This document shows, in pieces, positions 1-10,307 of a stretch of DNA of 64,000 nt (positions are counted from its first letter, which is position 1; every line of letters starts with the position of its first letter). This DNA is from Ianthella basta. Its lineage: Eukaryota; Porifera; Demospongiae; Verongiida; Ianthellidae. Position numbers and translations under genes: made by a program. The DNA lies in contig OZ025886.1 of the NCBI GenBank assembly GCA_964019415.1, positions 947,384 through 1,011,383 of the forward strand. Reading direction: 5' to 3'. The notes below the pieces were generated by a model that worked only from the letters and a program-made list of their open reading frames with translations, was not told the origin of the DNA and searched no databases.

Positions 1-944
1 TATACAATGCTATTGATACTGAACCAGCCTACCGAGTGTAGTGATGCAGTCATGCAGTCATCAATGTGGAGCATTCAGTGTATGGCTGATATAAGTCTAC
101 TTATGGACAGGTAACCATATTACATTACACAAAGCCATGATGTGCTTGTATGTGAAACATTACAAGTATGAGTGCTTGCACCATACGTAGCTAGCTCCAA
201 AGTGTAAATATGGACACAATAGTCTATACAGGATAAGTCATGTGTGTTGCTACAGAGACACATACCTAGCTACATTGTCATGCAGAGAACCTATGCTCTT
301 TGGCCATTGACACATCCCACACTTTACCATATTTGCTTACTGCAGTACTGTAGTGCAGATGTGCGTGCTCATGTGCACACACCTCATCCTCCTCGTTGCC
401 ATGAAACCATTTTCCAGCATGGGAGAAGTTCCATCAAATGTTTTATATATCAACAGACTCCATTCAAGCCTGATGACATGTAACCTGTCAACATGCCATT
501 CGTAGGCACTAAGTATGCTACGTAGTTAGACCTTTTTAGTTTAATAGAATATCAGAACATCCATGCATACATGTACAAGTAAACAGTGAGGAGTTTTGTT
601 ATGATATAATGATGACTAATAGCTACTAGTTTGACTGCATGCCCAGCCCCTTTCAAAGCTCACTACTCGATCTCTGGGGGTATTCTGTTAAAACTTAAAA
701 GGGTTGTCTCTGTACAATTAGTAGTCTCTGTAGTCCATTATTTGAAGCTTCTTACTCTCAATGACAGCCATTGAAGGTGAAGTTAGTCATAGATGTATGC
801 AGGAAGCAGTCTCAGTAGACTAAACAGGGTAGCCTTCTGGTAGTACAATAACCAGTAGTTAGAGTGGAATGGCTGTGTAAGCGAGGAATGACTGGACTAG
901 GCACTCTGTAGGCAGTGAAACTCAGAATGTGTGTGACAGAGAAT
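1..944. other. Left flank, no gene recognised
   Basis: AT-rich sequence with no coding signal that I can support. It has no counterpart in the other two units: units 2 and 3 diverge from unit 1 to the left of about 945, so this is either the edge of the array or a rearranged end. Confidence 0.5.
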
Positions 945-1135
945 AGTGAGTGAGAGTGGTGGGGTAAGAGAAATATGGAGTTTGGGGTTGGGAGGCCAGA
1001 GGTGAGATTGCAGGAAGCATGTTTGAGTGCTACAAGGGTGCTATCAAACATGAGGTCACAATGCACCTTTGTTCATTACATATGACACCTGCATGAGCAA
1101 GCTTATGTTCTGTCTTCGCTTGATTATTGCTGCAC

Positions 1136-1698
1136 AGTGTGGTATGGTTGCTCTAGAAAAGACAGTCAACATCTCCAAAGGCTCTTCAACTATGGATGTA
1201 GAATAGCTCTACACAAGGATCGCCAGTACTCTGCATCTGTTTTTCATGCTGACCTGGGACTCACCACTCCAGAAAGGTGAAGACAGCTACATCTTGCACA
1301 GATGGTGTACAAGTGTCATTCTGCACTAGCACCTTGTATTTGGTATCTTTCTTCCATACTCCTACACACCACCACAACACTCGGACATGGGCACTAGTAA
1401 ACCTACGAAGGACAAAGACCTCCTTTGGGCAAAAGGCATTTAGTTTTGTCGGAGCAAGCAAGTGGAGATCACTACCAAAATCAGTTAGGGAAGCCAGTTC
1501 ACTGCACGAATTCACCAGTCTGGCCAGGAGCATCACATTTAATAACTGACATTATTTCTATTTGGTCTTGAACACTACATGATAATTATTATTGCATGTG
1601 TATATGTATTCTGTTGCACTGGGTGCCTAGAATAGTAGCCTCTATATATGGCTAAAGGCTTCGCCTGCAGAATAAAAAGCTTTCCTATCCTATCCACA
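1136..1698 (+). pseudogene. LINE (CR1/L2-type) 3' end, degraded
   Basis: Remnant of the C-terminus of a non-LTR retrotransposon ORF2 plus its 3' UTR. Frame-shifted pieces read VWYGCSRKDSQHLQRLFNYG, then HADLGLTTPER, then TSFGQKAFSFVGASKWRSLP, which matches the conserved end of CR1/L2/Jockey-group proteins (short helix, R-rich segment, then F-W-N-LP-type motif). The 3' UTR ends in AATAAAAAGCTTTCCTATCC followed at once by (CA)n. The same piece occurs at 1,925, 28,126 and 50,637. Confidence 0.7.
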
Positions 1699-1745
1699 CA
1701 CGCACACACACATACACGTGCGCACACACACACACACACACACAC
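1699..1745. repeat. (CA)n microsatellite at a LINE 3' end
   Basis: An interrupted CA tract that directly follows the LINE 3' UTR motif CTTTCCTATCCTATCC. Confidence 0.85.
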
Positions 1746-1924
1746 CCAAGCACAAAGCCAGCAGTTTGAATAATATATTTCACATCATCTCGATCAAATA
1801 ATTTATTTTAGCAAACAAAATTTCACTCTGATGTACATATGTAATACATACTTCAATTGATACTAGCAATACATAGCAATACATAGCAATACAAGCAATA
1901 CACACTTGATATCATGTATCCACT

Positions 1925-2357
1925 CCACTCCAGAAAGGTGAAGACAGCTACATCTTGCACAGATGGTGTACAAGTGTCATTCTGCACTAGCACCTTGTAT
2001 TTGGTATCTTTCTTCCATACTCCTACACACCACCACAACACTCGGACATGGGCACTAGTAAACCTACGAAGGACAAAGACCTCCTTTGGGCAAAAGGCAT
2101 TTAGTTTTGTCGGAGCAAGCAAGTGGAGATCACTACCAAAATCAGTTAGGGAAGCCAGTTCACTGCACGAATTCACCAGTCTGGCCAGGGGCATCACATT
2201 TAATAACTGACATTATTTCTATTTGGGCTTGAACACTACATGATAATTATTATTGTATGTGTATATGTATTCTGTTGTACTGGGTGCCTAGAATAGTAGC
2301 CTCTATGGCTAATGGCTTCGCCTGCAGAATAAAAAAGCTTTCCTATCCTATCCACAC
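1925..2357 (+). pseudogene. LINE 3' end, duplicated copy
   Basis: Second half of the local tandem duplication. It starts inside the ORF2 C-terminal region and keeps the FGQKAFSFVGASKW motif and the 3' UTR. Transcribed by itself it would have no start or catalytic domain. Confidence 0.65.
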
Positions 2358-2382
2358 ACGCACACACACACACACATACACG

Positions 2383-2447
<65 letters not shown>
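2352..2447. repeat. (CA)n microsatellite
   Basis: CA tract with an internal run of CG dinucleotides (ACGCGCGCGCAC), again joined to the LINE 3' end. It is longer than the tract in the sister unit at 1,699. Confidence 0.9.
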
Positions 2448-2622
2448 GCACAAAGCCAGCTTTTTGAATAATATATTTCACATCATCTCGATCAAATAAT
2501 TTATTTTAGCAAACAAAATTTCACTCTGATGTACATATGTAATACATACTTCAATTGATACTAGCAATACATAGCAATACATAGCAATACAAGCAATACA
2601 CACTTGATATCATGTATCCACT

Positions 2623-3539
2623 ATATTGTGCCATGTATAGACCTATAGCTGCCTCTCCTACTGTATCATGTGTGGACCTATGGCTATCCTACTCAGATGC
2701 AGACACTACGTGTTACTCATTGTATGCTACAGTTCTACCTTGTGGGTTTACTACTGTGAGCCAGAGGCATTCACAAACTATCAATTTCTTGCTTTTCAAA
2801 GTTGGGGCTGTCATTGATTGCAGAGTCCTGTGTATGGTCCGGTGGAATAAAAGCTTAACATGGCAATTTGACCAAAACATGTAGGACAGTTATCTCATAA
2901 AATACATCACACAAACAATTCATGAACAAAGTAATATGTACCATTTGATTCTCCTTAAACTTTGAATTCCCTTTTCTGCCTTTGCCTTCTTGACTGTATG
3001 GATATCAATGCACAGTTCCATTATGTATAATTATTACAATGATATCAAGGATGCAATACAGTATGTAATAGCATTGTAACAAGTATTGCATGCCAGATGT
3101 CAGTCAAAGCGTTGGCTTGGACAATGAAGTGTTGGCTGGTGTGCTTATACATACAAAGAAGAATCAATCAACAATCACTGCATGCTCAACAAGCGACCCA
3201 TACTCATTCCATCAGCAAGATGGGAAACTATTAGTTTGCAAGCCAATTTTTGTCATAGGTTAGGCTAAACGTACTTCTGAGCTAAGGCATACAGCTATCG
3301 CTTTGTCATTTTTCGGTAATATTATGATATTTGTATATAGTTGCTCTTTTCGGTCAGCCACAGCGCATGTACAGTGAGGTATATATATATATACACATGT
3401 ACAGGAGAACACAATTGTGGCCTCACTTAGCTTTCAGTGGGCTGCAGATATATGGGTTAGAGAAATCAGCAAGGAAGTTCTATTAATGACAATTTCTGGA
3501 GCATCTGGAATCATGTCCACTAGAAGCATGTCATTTGTA
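2623..3539. other. Conserved region beyond the receptor tail, no recognised product
   Basis: Paralogous to 30,410-31,331 and 51,420-52,360. It lies downstream of the receptor gene on the minus strand. Short ORFs on both strands are partly conserved between copies, but I recognise no domain. It may hold the 3' UTR of the receptor gene. Confidence 0.4.
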
Positions 3540-3567
3540 TTAATGTATACAGTTACATGGCCATTGT
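3540..3567 (-). CDS. Candidate last coding exon, receptor copy 1 (short cytoplasmic tail)
   Basis: Reading on from the TM exon in phase 2, an acceptor CTGTAACAG is followed by 28 nt that complete an Arg codon and code QWPCNCIH and a stop. The intron would be 259 nt, GT-AG. The same exon occurs in copies 2 and 3. This is inferred only from splice phase and conservation; a longer cytoplasmic region outside what I can recognise remains possible. Confidence 0.35.
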
Positions 3568-3826
3568 CTGTTACAGCCAAGTGGTATATATATAGGGTTA
3601 CTGTTTAGCATGGTAAAAATGAGACAAGCTGAAATGCACTACATGACCAATACACATGCTCTTTCTCTTGTGTGGCTCCTTTGCCAAGCCACTTATATAT
3701 AGCCTTGGACAGGTGCATGTGGTGTTATTGATCATTGTCTTAAAGCATGCATACAACCAATACCATTCCCACACAAACAGCACTAACTATGCTATACAAT
3801 AATATAATAACATGTCACATACGTAC

Positions 3827-3935
3827 CTTAGGTAGATGACCATGCATATCACCACAGGGACAGTGACTGCTATGATGACACCACAAACAACAAGACCTGC
3901 TATGAGACCATTTGCGACAATGGATGAAGGAGGAA
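3827..3935 (-). CDS. Transmembrane exon, receptor copy 1
   Basis: 109-nt exon with acceptor CTCTCTGTGCAG and donor AG|GTACGTATG. It codes a hydrophobic helix (ANGLIAGLVVCGVIIAVTV, then PVVICMVIYLR) followed by a basic residue, as in a type I membrane protein. It starts in phase 1 and ends in phase 2. It is nearly identical to 31,618 and 52,650. Confidence 0.75.
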
Positions 3936-4078
3936 CTGCACAGAGAGTATGAAGGGAAAGGGGTTGGAAGCTATATAGTGGTTATTCCGTTAGTCAAAAT
4001 TAGTAATAGATGTATAGGTGAATTAACACTGTATGCATGTATTGCAAAATAATTATAATTTGTACACTGTACACTAAC

Positions 4079-4190
4079 CACTGTCAGTAACAACCACACT
4101 TAATATGTTCACAGTTGCATATCCAGTGGATTGGAAGACATTGTACTGTCTGAAAGGAATAGCGTCACTCCTCCTCCTGGAAGACACGAC
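4079..4190 (-). CDS. Juxtamembrane exon 2, receptor copy 1
   Basis: 112-nt exon, phase 0 to 1, reading VVSSRRRSDAIPFRQYNVFQ and then STGYATVNILSVVVTDS. Acceptor TGCTCCCTCCAG, donor GTG|GTTAGTG. It links the extracellular juxtamembrane segment to the TM exon. Confidence 0.6.
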
Positions 4191-4260
4191 CTGGAGGGAG
4201 CAGTCACATGCAAGGAGTGGGTTCGGTGCTGCTGCATGTGGTGCTTGCTCTCTCTCTCAC

Positions 4261-4543
4261 CTCAGTGCTGACAAAGTATCTGACAAAACAGTCCAGTCTC
4301 TTCCCTGCCATGACAGGGCCATTCCTGTACTGACCAGGGAAGTCATTTGGCTCAGATTCATTGCCCACACCAAACTGGTAAGGGAAGGTGATCCCTTCTG
4401 CCTCAAACTCAGATGCAATATATGGCACATTGTCCTCTGCATTGTCATATGTGCCAAATGTCCTGTTGTCTGGGAAGGCTCTGTCTGGAGTCATGTTTCT
4501 AGTTGTTGGGAGAATGTTTCTGATGCCTACCACCCAAATGTGG
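4261..4543 (-). CDS. Juxtamembrane exon 1, receptor copy 1
   Basis: 283-nt exon with acceptor CCCCTTATAG and strong donor GAG|GTGAGAGAG. It contains the motif YRNGPVMAGKRLDCFVRYF, which resembles the Y-NGPL-x-G-x-Y-x-x-F-x-R segment next to the membrane in receptor phosphatases and related animal receptors. It is six nucleotides shorter than the copy 3 exon, which keeps the frame. Confidence 0.65.
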
Positions 4544-5186
4544 CTATAAGGGGGAGGGGCAGATGGGGGACAAGGGGTGGGGCATACAGTATAGTACGTA
4601 CACAAGTAAAGTTGCACCGATACATAATTGAATTGACAGTTACTATCAGCTGTTAATGGGCCCCTGCGACCTTATCAGTAATATATAAGTATTTTCGGTA
4701 GTCTATTTCCTTCCAATCACATACACCAAAATGAAGTGATGTTCTGGAGTAACTAATAGCATGCGTTAATGCTTGATATAGCTTCATGGGTGGTATAGGA
4801 AGGGCAGTTCAGTGTATGGGGACCAAGTGTGCTCACATTCGTAAGGCATTCGAGAGAAACTTAGTTGCAAGGAAGGCAGAAACTTTATCAAAGAGTACAG
4901 AACCTCTACATACCAAATGTCTCTATGTGTGCTGTGTATGCACTGGTGATTTGGAGAGAAGGTTGCTTTGGTTTAACAGCCATCCTCTGTGGTTGTCACT
5001 CACCACAGTAAAGGTGTAAAATTATAGGAATACTGGATTATCGGATTGTATCAGACATACATATCGGATACTCGGTACAAACTTGCATCGATCGGTGCCA
5101 CATTTTACACAAGCTTTGGTATCGTATTACAGTAATACATAGCTCTAAGGCATGTAAGTCTGTATGGTATCTGACATACATCATAC
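4544..5186. other. Intron of receptor copy 1
   Basis: No coding or repeat feature recognised. It is partly colinear with 53,373-53,805 in copy 3. Confidence 0.5.
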
Positions 5187-5330
5187 CTTAAATGCTCTTG
5201 TCCAAATGTGGGAGCAGGGATCTCAATGTTCACTATTCCACTTGACCCAGTCCGAGGAGTAGGCACAAAGACAGAGACAAAAGTTGCACCTGGAGGAAGT
5301 GTGGCCTCAGGCAAGGTGGAAAACACATCA
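5187..5330 (-). pseudogene. Truncated third FN3 exon, receptor copy 1
   Basis: Only the last ~45 codons of the FN3 exon remain (reading VFSTLPEATLPPG and then APTFGQEHLRYDV), with the donor at TTTAAG|GTATGATG. About 315 bp present in copy 3 (roughly 53,940-54,255) are missing, including the acceptor and the whole intron to the preceding Ig exon. Splicing past it would join phase 1 to phase 2, so the frame is lost. Confidence 0.75.
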
Positions 5331-5356
5331 TGCACTCAAAAACCATGTCCACTTAC

Positions 5357-5743
5357 CCAGCACAAGCACCTCCTTGGTGGCACTGAACTCTTCAGACACT
5401 TGCTGCACTTCACCTCTAACTACCTGCCGAGCACGACATGTCACTGCACATGTGTAGTTTGCTGAATCATTGATAAAGGCATCTGTGACTTGTAGAGTGC
5501 TCCAGCGAGCAGCAAAGTCAACAGTGACACTTGCACTACCAGTGAAGCTCCCATTCTCTCGTCTCTCCACTCCCCTGACACGGTCCTCTCCATAGAAAGA
5601 GACACCATTCCTCAGCCAAGCCACGTAGTAGACTTCAGCATCCCAAGAGCAGGTCAACATGATGGTGTTGTTGGCACTGGCTGGAGCTCGGAAGAGGTAG
5701 GTAACAGGGTCCTCCATTGGAGAGAGACTGACATTGACAGCAA
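5357..5743 (-). CDS. Second Ig exon, receptor copy 1
   Basis: 387-nt exon, phase 1-1. An Ig-like domain with the first Cys in IMLTCSWD, the WLRNG tract after it and the second Cys in DSANYTCAVTC. Read-through of its donor gives GKWTWFLSA and a stop at about 5,328, so copy 1 transcripts could end here. Flanking sites are GTTTTCTTCTCTCAG-type acceptor and G|GTAAGTGGA donor. Confidence 0.8.
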
Positions 5744-6064
5744 CTGAGAGAAGAAAAGTAAGGTGCAGAAAACTAAAAGCATACATACCTTATTGTAACA
5801 TGACACAAATAACTCACACACATAAAAGTAACATTGTAGTGGTTCATTTCTAATTTTGTTTGATACAGACAAATAACGGTTAATCATAAGTAGTAAACAC
5901 AGCAATCAACCAATCAAGCAATCAAACCATTGCAAACGTTTCAGCCTCGTAGGTTGTTGGCAGCTGCATACAAACTTAGTGGTTTTGCTACATAGATATG
6001 TATGTATGTATCTGCTCATGATCATAATGCCCTTTAATCAATAAGTGCCCTGTCTGCTACTAAC
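5744..6064. other. Intron of receptor copy 1
   Basis: No feature recognised; colinear with 54,656-54,970. Confidence 0.6.
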
Positions 6065-6391
6065 CTGGCTCCACTGTCATGAAGTCTTCACTGGCAGGGG
6101 TTCCATTGAAGAACAGGTTCTCTGCTGTCACTGACACAGTCAGGTTCTCACATGCTGGCAGGTTGGGTGCCTCCACTGTGTTAGTTGGGTGGTCCACTGT
6201 AGTACAGAACAACACTGTTGAAGTGCTGTTACTCACTTCCACAAAGTACCTCAAGGTTGGGTTCCCACCAAGGGGAATCCCTGTATACGCAGAATTGTTC
6301 ATCAAGGGCATCCAGTCAATGACAGCTGTCACTGGTGATATGTCATTGGATATGATGACAGCTGATAACCCACTTGGTGCACTGGGAGGTT
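6065..6391 (-). CDS. Second FN3 exon, receptor copy 1
   Basis: 327-nt phase 1-1 exon. FN3 domain beginning EPPSAP, with the B-strand Trp in VIDWMPL and the F-strand ACENLTVSVTAENL, ending TVEPG at the donor CCAG|GTTAGTAG. Potential N-glycosylation sites are frequent (NNST, NLT, NGT). It is very similar to the 7,242 exon, which points to an ancient internal exon duplication. Confidence 0.8.
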
Positions 6392-6468
6392 CTGAGTAGA
6401 ATGACAGGACAACACATTGTTCTGTTCATGTTGGCAGCTGAACAATGTGAAGTGTATTCACCACTTAC

Positions 6469-6819
6469 CATAGACAAACACCTCAGTGGTGTCCTGCAGA
6501 TTGGATGCATTCATACTAAACTCCACTCCCCTGGCCCCACAGGTCACAGCACAGGTGTAGTTGCCACTGTCATCCAATGTAGCATTGTCAATGGTCAGTG
6601 TGGACATCATCAGTGTGAAGTCACTGGCAATGTAGATCCCTTGTTGAGGCGCCATCAGGACATATGGAGCTGCCAGATCTTCATCATAGAGCAGATTACC
6701 ATCCTTGTACCATGCAACATAGTGCACTGAGGTGTACCATAAGCACATGAGAGAGATGTTGCTGCCAGCCAGATAGTCTGCTGTGGACTCCACAGTTGAC
6801 ACATTGACTGTTGGCAGAA
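6469..6819 (-). CDS. First Ig exon, receptor copy 1
   Basis: 351-nt phase 1-1 exon. Ig domain with ISLMCLWY (first Cys), VAWYKDG (core Trp) and DDSGNYTCAVTC (D-x-G-x-Y-x-C). Acceptor GCCTTCTCCAG, donor ATG|GTAAGTGG. Confidence 0.85.
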
Positions 6820-7241
6820 CTGGAGAAGGCACATCAGAACACATGGTGTGTTGGTAAATGTCACACAATGGAAGATGCTCTTTCATACGAACTACATGCA
6901 CACAGTTGCATTTGCTGCAGACGCCTACTCAACTTCCAAAAATAGCAGCTGTTTGCTGCACATTTACGATAATGATTCTCATTTGTATAAGTAGCTCCCA
7001 GTGTTAGACGATGCTCAACTGTTAGCATTATTTTAATGACAAGAACATGACTATCAGCAAAATTGCACCAAGCTCAACTGTTAGCATCAGGGATAGAAAA
7101 CACTTTTAGCTAATTAGCACTAATTTGGCATCAGTTTAACAATTAAGTGCGCCAATGCTGTTTTTGACTAGGAGAAATGTTCACAGCAAGACAGCTAAGG
7201 GAACAACAATTTCATACTCACAACTTGGCTCTGCTACCAAC
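6820..7241. other. Intron of receptor copy 1
   Basis: AT-rich intron of about 420 bp with no feature recognised. The matching intron in copy 3 is only about 110 bp. Confidence 0.55.
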
Positions 7242-7562
7242 CTGGCTCCACTGTCATGAAATCTCCCATGGCAGGGGCTCCATTGAAGTACAGGTTCTCT
7301 GCTGTCACTGACACAGTCAGGTTCTCACATGCTGGCAGGTTGGGTGCCTCCACTGTGTTAGTTGGGTGGTCCACTGTAGCTCTGAACAACACTGCTGAAG
7401 TGCTGTTACTCACTTCCACAAAGTACCTCAAGGTTTGGTTCCCTCCTGGGGGAATCCCTATAGCATTGTCTATCACTGCCATCCAGGAGATGACAGCTGT
7501 CACTGGTGATGTGTTATCCGGTTTGATGACTGCTGACACATTGCTGGGTGGATCGGGAGGTT
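7242..7562 (-). CDS. First FN3 exon, receptor copy 1
   Basis: 321-nt phase 1-1 exon between acceptor GTTTCTCTCAG and donor CCAG|GTTGGTAG. FN3 domain: EPPDPPSNVSAVI, core Trp in VISWMAV, TLRYFVEVSNST, and the conserved ACENLTVSV strand. Confidence 0.85.
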
Positions 7563-8040
7563 CTGAGAGAAACATTAGGTAGAGCGGAATGATACCTGCT
7601 AGTGTGATAAATGATTTCTTAACATTAGAAGACTGAAGGGATTTAAGAATAGCCAGCAGAGAATTCTAGGAACAACTATTAGTAACTCTGCAGCATTTTA
7701 TGCCTAATTTATGTTCAGCAAACTCTGCCTTTCTAATTTCCTTCTATATACATGGAATTGCTAGCTAATCACACAGTTGGGTCAATGGAAATGGAAATTA
7801 ATTAGGACTGTTGTGTGTAACATCCAACACAGCCAATTCTCACTGTTGAAGTTAGCTAACATGTGGAGCAGTACTTAGGATGAACCCCTCGTGTGATCCT
7901 ACTCGGTACACTTTGTTTCGCCAGAAATCTCAGTCTTAAATTGTATATACGATCCTTTGCTGGATGATAGATTTTCAATATACATAGTATAGAATATCCA
8001 TGGCTGGGACATTTAGAAGACCCACAGCTGTGGACAATAA
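7563..8040. other. Intron sequence between EGF cluster and FN3/Ig cluster
   Basis: No feature recognised; colinear with 56,166-56,640. Confidence 0.5.
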
Positions 8041-8470
8041 TTCCACTTCTTTCTAATTCATAAAGTTAATCTTGGGGGGCTGTTAGGAATCATAGTTCGA
8101 ATTCATTCGCTTCCAACCCTAATCTGTCACTAAATCATTACAGACGTTTCACCTGGATGCTGCAGCCTTCCTCATGATATATGAGCGCCTTATACCTATC
8201 ATTCACTGTCATTCATTGTGATAGCATCAGTTAAATGCTCTAGATCTGATCTTGATTGTTGCCTTCAAAATAAGCTTCACCAACCGTCAATCTCCACACC
8301 TTTGTCCCTAATCATTAGCTCATTTTCATTCCGTAAGGAGATGTGGATGGCTTCTTTGATTGTAAGAATGTTGGGATTCATTGTAATTGGCCTAGGATCT
8401 GGGCCTCCTGATAGACAGACTGGTGCTGTCCCTGACCAGACAGTGTATCAGGCAAGAAGGTAAGCAGTGA
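8041..8470 (-). pseudogene. Penelope-like retroelement remnant (GIY-YIG end)
   Basis: The minus strand reads NPNILTIKEAIHISLRNENE and then LMIRDKGVEIDGW, with a stop. This resembles the last part of the GIY-YIG endonuclease region of Penelope-like elements (x-R-E-A-I-x-I ... N-R-D-x-G). It is followed by GAGGAAGGCTGCAGCATCCA and GAAACGTCTGTAATG, a type of sequence common at the 3' ends of such elements. It is an old fossil: the same copy sits in unit 3. Confidence 0.45.
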
Positions 8471-9804
8471 AGGGCTATTACCAGAAATACTTCAAGTACT
8501 TATGTTACAGTAGTTCATTGCTCGCAGTTTTCCATGTGTTGGGCATTCATATTGTTTCTTCCATTGTTATGATGGCCTCCTCTATGTAACACTGTTAACT
8601 TACCACAATATGCACTGCTTTGTGTGGACATAAAGATGACCTAATATCCATCATGTGACAGTTGTGGCTATAAAATTGTGCAGGGTGGAGAACTGGTTAC
8701 CATCTGACAAAAGGTGCAGGCTGTGCTTACAATGTAGCGCACGTGTGACTGTGACTAACATGCCAATGAGTAGCTGACGAACTGCATCCTTTGCCAACTG
8801 AAGTGTTGAAACATCTGCTGATCGAGGAATGACCAGTCATGCTGAGGCTCGAAATAGCAATGTTTTCTCTACCACTGTCGCAAACAGCTTCGTACATGTA
8901 ACTCTTCCAGAATTCAGGTGATGATGCAAGGACAGGCAGATAAAGAGCTTTGCTGCCGGCATCTACCCAATCATTAGGTAGCTACGTATAACACTTAAAT
9001 GCTGACTAACTGGTGTCTCCAGAAATTTAGACCACTCGGCACTCAGGCACTTCACACTCTCGAGCCTTGTGTTCTAAATCTCAGAGACGCCTCTTGCTCA
9101 TCATCTAACTTTTCATGCAAGCAAAATGTGTAGCCTTAAAGTAACCGTATAAGTATTGGTCGATGGCCTACAGCAACAGGAAATAAACCTTATTAACACA
9201 TCCAGTAGATGGCAGGGTAAAGCGGGGGAAACGGAACACATTTCATAATTAGAACTTAAACATGGTGCCGTATACAAGCTATGATACACAGAGGTTTAAG
9301 TTTCTGTACAATAGTAGAGGTAGTATTACTCTATCGATCTACAGTAAAAGCAATCCTGTCTGTTTGCTGTGGCAAGTACCAGAATCAGTCTCGTCTGCAC
9401 GGTGATATTTCCAGTCAAAATGGTGGGTGGGGAAAATGGAACACCAAGGAACAGATGCATTTTGCCGAGTTATCGGCCCATTACTTTTGGGTCGATTGTG
9501 TTCTCAGTTTCATCAGTGGTTTGATCAGTGAGTAATATTTTGTGGTGACTCGTCTTTGTGAAGGTATGTTGGAATGTCTCATATTCATTCTATATATTTA
9601 AGTTTAATCATGCGTTATTAAGTTAGGTATTGATGATTATTGCGCTGTATTTCTGTGAAGCTGCACAGTTTACATAAAACGTTCTCCATACGTGTATTTG
9701 CTGAAGGTTAAACCTAAATGCCCTGCAATACGAAGTTATTCGATTCACTCCTCGCTTTGTGAGAGTCGACTTAAAGCAAGTGTTTCGTTTTACCTCGCTA
9801 TACC
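8471..9804. other. Long intergenic or intronic stretch, no gene recognised
   Basis: Mostly colinear with 57,061-57,960. About 440 bp (9,165-9,605) are present here and in part in unit 2 but absent from unit 3. No domain was recognised in the short ORFs. Confidence 0.45.
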
Positions 9805-9892
9805 TAGTCTCATGTAGCCCAGACCCTTTCGTTTCTGGTTATTGCACAATAACAGCGGAAATGGAGGAAAGGGTCTGGGCTACACGAGACTA
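9805..9892. mobile_element. 88-bp hairpin MITE, copy 1
   Basis: Two 26-nt arms (TAGTCTCATGTAGCCCAGAC... and ...GTCTGGGCTACACGAGACTA) pair with one mismatch. Their loop contains a second perfect palindrome, GTTATTGCACAATAAC. The same unit occurs at 32,398, 57,962 and 59,900. It codes nothing. Confidence 0.8.
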
Positions 9893-9942
9893 CGCTTTAC
9901 CCTATTGGTTGATTAATAAGCACCTCCCCAGGCCAAACTAAC

Positions 9943-10065
9943 CAGCACAGCTCCTTTTGTCACTCAACAAAGGGAAACCAGAGAAGCAGCTACATGTGAA
10001 GGAACCCTCTGTATTGGTGCAGTTTTGTTGACAACTGTCAGTCATCATCATACACTCATCAATGT
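9943..10065 (-). CDS. EGF exon type A, receptor copy 1
   Basis: 123 nt, phase 1-1, acceptor CCCTGCAG and donor GCTG|GTTAGTTTGG. A calcium-binding EGF module starting DIDEC with six Cys and the Asn/Asp hydroxylation pattern CTNTEGSFTCSC. Confidence 0.85.
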
Positions 10066-10184
10066 CTGCAGGGAGGGCAACAGGAGGTTGTGACAAGTAG
10101 TAAAGTACATACATACTAGCGTTGGGTTGGTGGCCTACAGAGGAGTTGTACATCTGTATGTGTACATGTGTGTATCAAACTAAC

Positions 10185-10307
10185 CAGCACAGCTCCTGTT
10201 GTCACTCAACAAAGTGAAACCAGAGAAGCAGCTACATGTGAAGGAACCCTCTGTATTGGTGCAGTTTTGTTCACAATTGTCAGTCATCATCATACACTCA
10301 TCTATGT
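10185..10307 (-). CDS. EGF exon type A, receptor copy 1
   Basis: 123 nt, phase 1-1, six Cys, DIDECMMMTDNCEQNC start. Near-identical to the neighbouring type A exon, including the flanking intron, which suggests a local exon duplication. Confidence 0.85.

Larger units (their letters stand above)
1264..2622. repeat. Local tandem duplication, two units of about 660-700 bp
   Basis: Unit a (1,264-1,924) and unit b (1,925-2,622) are almost identical apart from the length of the (CA)n tract. The junction has the shared motif CCACT at both breakpoints. Units 2 and 3 carry the segment once, so this duplication is private to unit 1. Confidence 0.85.

Noticed and set aside
1261..2197. Minus-strand ORFs opposite the LINE 3' ends (LLAPTKLNAFCPKEVFVLRR)
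   Set aside because: They are the antisense of the LINE C-terminal motif, which has clear family similarity on the plus strand.
2623..3826. Search for a kinase or phosphatase domain downstream of the TM exon
   Set aside because: No catalytic motif was seen on the minus strand in any of the three copies.
7234..7582. Plus-strand ORFs over the FN3 and Ig exons (for example KSPMAGAPLKYRFSAVTDTV)
   Set aside because: Shadow frames of the minus-strand exons, which have domains and splice sites.
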